From Voacanga thouarsii (lineage: Eukaryota > Streptophyta > Magnoliopsida > Gentianales > Apocynaceae): a stretch of DNA of 64,000 nucleotides. The stretch is from the NCBI GenBank assembly GCA_026120185.1, contig JANUWF010002354.1, positions 186,001-250,000 on the forward strand. Reading direction: 5' to 3'. The position numbers were made by a program, and so were the translations under genes. The notes beneath the pieces are model-generated. The model saw only the letters and a list, made by a program, of their open reading frames with translations. It was not told where the DNA came from and did no database searches. Positions 62,027 to 64,000 of this stretch are shown one piece after another; positions within the stretch are counted from its first letter, which is position 1; each line of letters opens with the position of its first letter.

Positions 62027-63665
62027 GTAAATTGGTGAGTTTAGTTTTAAATTTTTTTTATTTTTGTATGATTGGTTTTTATTTTTTTTATTTTTTTAAA
62101 ATTAGTACATTAGGTCCTTTCGATCTAATTTCAGTGGGTTAATCAGTTAATTCTAATTTTGACCCATTAAGAAATGGTAAATTTGATATTTTACTATGTA
62201 TTTTTAATATTTAATAAAAATAAATTGGTGAGTTGTGACACAATTGGTCTTTATTCTTTTTTTTTAACTTTATAAGTCTTCTTTTTTTTTTTTTGGTATG
62301 ATTGATCCTTGTTCATTTTTCTCTTTTAACTTTATAAGTACTTCATCTTTTTTTAGTTTGGCACATTAGGTCATTTCAATTTAATTTTGGGATTAATTCT
62401 AAATCAATTCGTTAATTTTAATTTTGACTTATTAAAAAATGACAATTTTGATATTTTATTGTACACTTTTAATTATTTTTTGTATTAGAATTATATATAT
62501 ATATATATATAATTAAAATAATTTTAAATTTATAATCACAAATGTATAAATCGTAATACAAATAATAGCCAAATTAAATAATCAAAAGAATTTACAAATA
62601 TAAAACTTATATTGATGCTCATTCTATCCTGATTAAATTACACAGCATGTCAATACTACTTTTTTCTAAATAAAAAATTTCAATATCATATCTCCTATTC
62701 AAGTAAGGTAAATTGGTGAGTTTAGTTCTTGAACCTTTTTACTTTGGCATGGTTAGTTCCTATTCTTTTTTTTTTTTTAACTTCATACGTCCTTTGTTTT
62801 TAAAAAAAAAAAAAATTGGCACATTAGGTAATTCTAACGTAATTTCGATAGATCAACCCTAAATTAACCGTTAATTTTTATTTTAACCCGTTAAGAAATG
62901 ACAATTTTAGTATTTTACTATACACATTTAATATTTAATTGAAAACTTAATTAAAAAAAATCAGTCTGTTATTCATGGTATGATGTTGCAAAAATTTATT
63001 CTTCTAGGTAGTTTCTGAAGATGGATTTTAAAAGGGAATTGTTTTAGTTCTATATATACAAAATTCTAGTACAAAAAATGATTGAAGATGTATAGTTAAA
63101 TATTACATTTGTCATTTTTAATAGGTCAAAATTGAAGTAAACGGGTTGATTTAGGGCTGACTTGCCGGAATTATATCAAAAATGACCTAATATGTCAAAT
63201 TAAAAAAAATAAAATACCTATAAAGTTATATATATTATGATTGATTTAGGTTTAACCCGAAATTAAGTTGAAAGGGTTTAATGTGCCAAACTAAAAAAGA
63301 TAGAGGACTTATAAAGCTAAAAGAAAAGAGAATATGGACCAATCATGCCAAAATAAAAAAGATAGATGATTTATAAAGTTAAAAAAAAAGATATGAGCCA
63401 ACTATGCCAAAATAAAAAAATTTAGGGACTAAATTCATTAATTTATTTTTATTAAATATTGAAGATGTACAGTAAAATATTAAATTTGTCCTTTTTTAAT
63501 GGGTCAAAATTAGAGTTGACGGATTGACCCGTTAAAATTGGGTCAAAGAACCTAATGTGCCAATTTAAAAAAGATAGAAAATTTATAAAGTTAAAAAAAA
63601 AGATTATGGACCAATTATGTTAAAATAAAAAAATTTAAGGACTAAACTCACAAATTTACTTTTTA
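62027..63665. repeat. Palindromic array of about 230-bp units
   Basis: Forward units begin with AAATTGGTGAGTTTAGT at about 62029, with a variant at about 62221, and again at about 62709. Each runs through TTGGCA(C)ATTAGGT, TTTTGACCCATTAA and TATTTTACTRTACA. Inverted units fill about 63065-63665, containing GGGACTAAATTCATTAATTT and AAGGACTAAACTCACAAATT. The outermost ends (62028 and 63655) are inverted repeats. The remainder includes a TA microsatellite at 62490-62511. It looks like a fold-back element or nested insertions of one non-autonomous DNA transposon family. No coding frame is present. Confidence 0.8.
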
Positions 63666-64000
63666 AGAAATAACTAATTTTTTTACCCAAGATAGTTTGA
63701 CGAGGAAAGGAAAAAAGTATACCTTCTCCCCTTCGTTATATTGTCCTTGCTGTGATTTTACTACTCGTTATCCCCATCAACAATTTTTCAAACTGCCAAA
63801 CTATTTTTTCTCTCATCATATCCAATACCATCAGCCTCTGCTGCTACCATCATCCCCATGACCACCACCACACTCTTCGCTTCTTTCTCCTTTTAATCTA
63901 AATCACATAATGAAAAGCATCCCCGTGACCATCGCCACACTCTTCTCTTCTTTTTCCGCTTAATCTAAATTATATAAGAAAACTTTGGGGCTCTTTTGTC
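63666..64000. other. Right edge, no recognised gene
   Basis: A CT- and C-rich stretch with the repeated phrase ATCCCCATGACCACCACCAC / ATCCCCGTGACCATCGCCAC about 70 bp apart. It might be leader or promoter sequence of a gene beyond the window, but no open frame confirms this. Confidence 0.35.

Overview
This is nuclear DNA from a eudicot plant. The genes are split by GT-AG introns, intergenic DNA is AT-rich, and there are Stowaway MITEs, an Au-like SINE, an RTE LINE and a Ty1/copia LTR retrotransposon. Every recognised protein is closest to a higher-plant family member. The sequence alone does not fix the species.

Layout. 1-8.1 kb holds no recognisable gene, only two Stowaway MITEs and simple repeats. 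8.4-15.3 kb (minus) is a complete DBR1 lariat-debranching enzyme gene of nine coding exons; its fourth intron carries a MITE and a truncated RTE LINE. 16.9-21.2 kb (plus) is a GT43 xylan glycosyltransferase of the IRX9H type, divergent from DBR1. 21.2-26.1 kb is intergenic. 26.4-28.8 kb (plus) is a two-exon trihelix/SANT-type transcription factor. 29.7-59.1 kb (minus) is one very large gene for the symplekin/Pta1 homologue ESP4. I place 27 coding exons that join without a frame break into 1340 codons plus stop; its introns hold a copia element, a SINE, a Stowaway-like MITE, a hAT-like MITE and a perfect fold-back repeat. 59.7-60.8 kb (plus) is UFC1, the UFMylation E2, head to head with ESP4. 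62.0-63.7 kb is a palindromic array of about 230-bp units.

The five genes are housekeeping or developmental: intron lariat turnover, xylan backbone synthesis, transcription, pre-mRNA 3' end formation and UFM1 conjugation. They do not form one pathway. DBR1 and ESP4 both act in RNA processing, but their proximity need not be functional. All five reading frames look intact, so the transposons have enlarged introns without visibly breaking the genes. I found no convincing undescribed coding system. The most unusual structures are the 63-nt perfect inverted repeat inside ESP4 and the palindromic array near the right end.

Exon limits were set by hand from protein similarity and GT-AG sites. They are internally consistent in frame but have no transcript support here.
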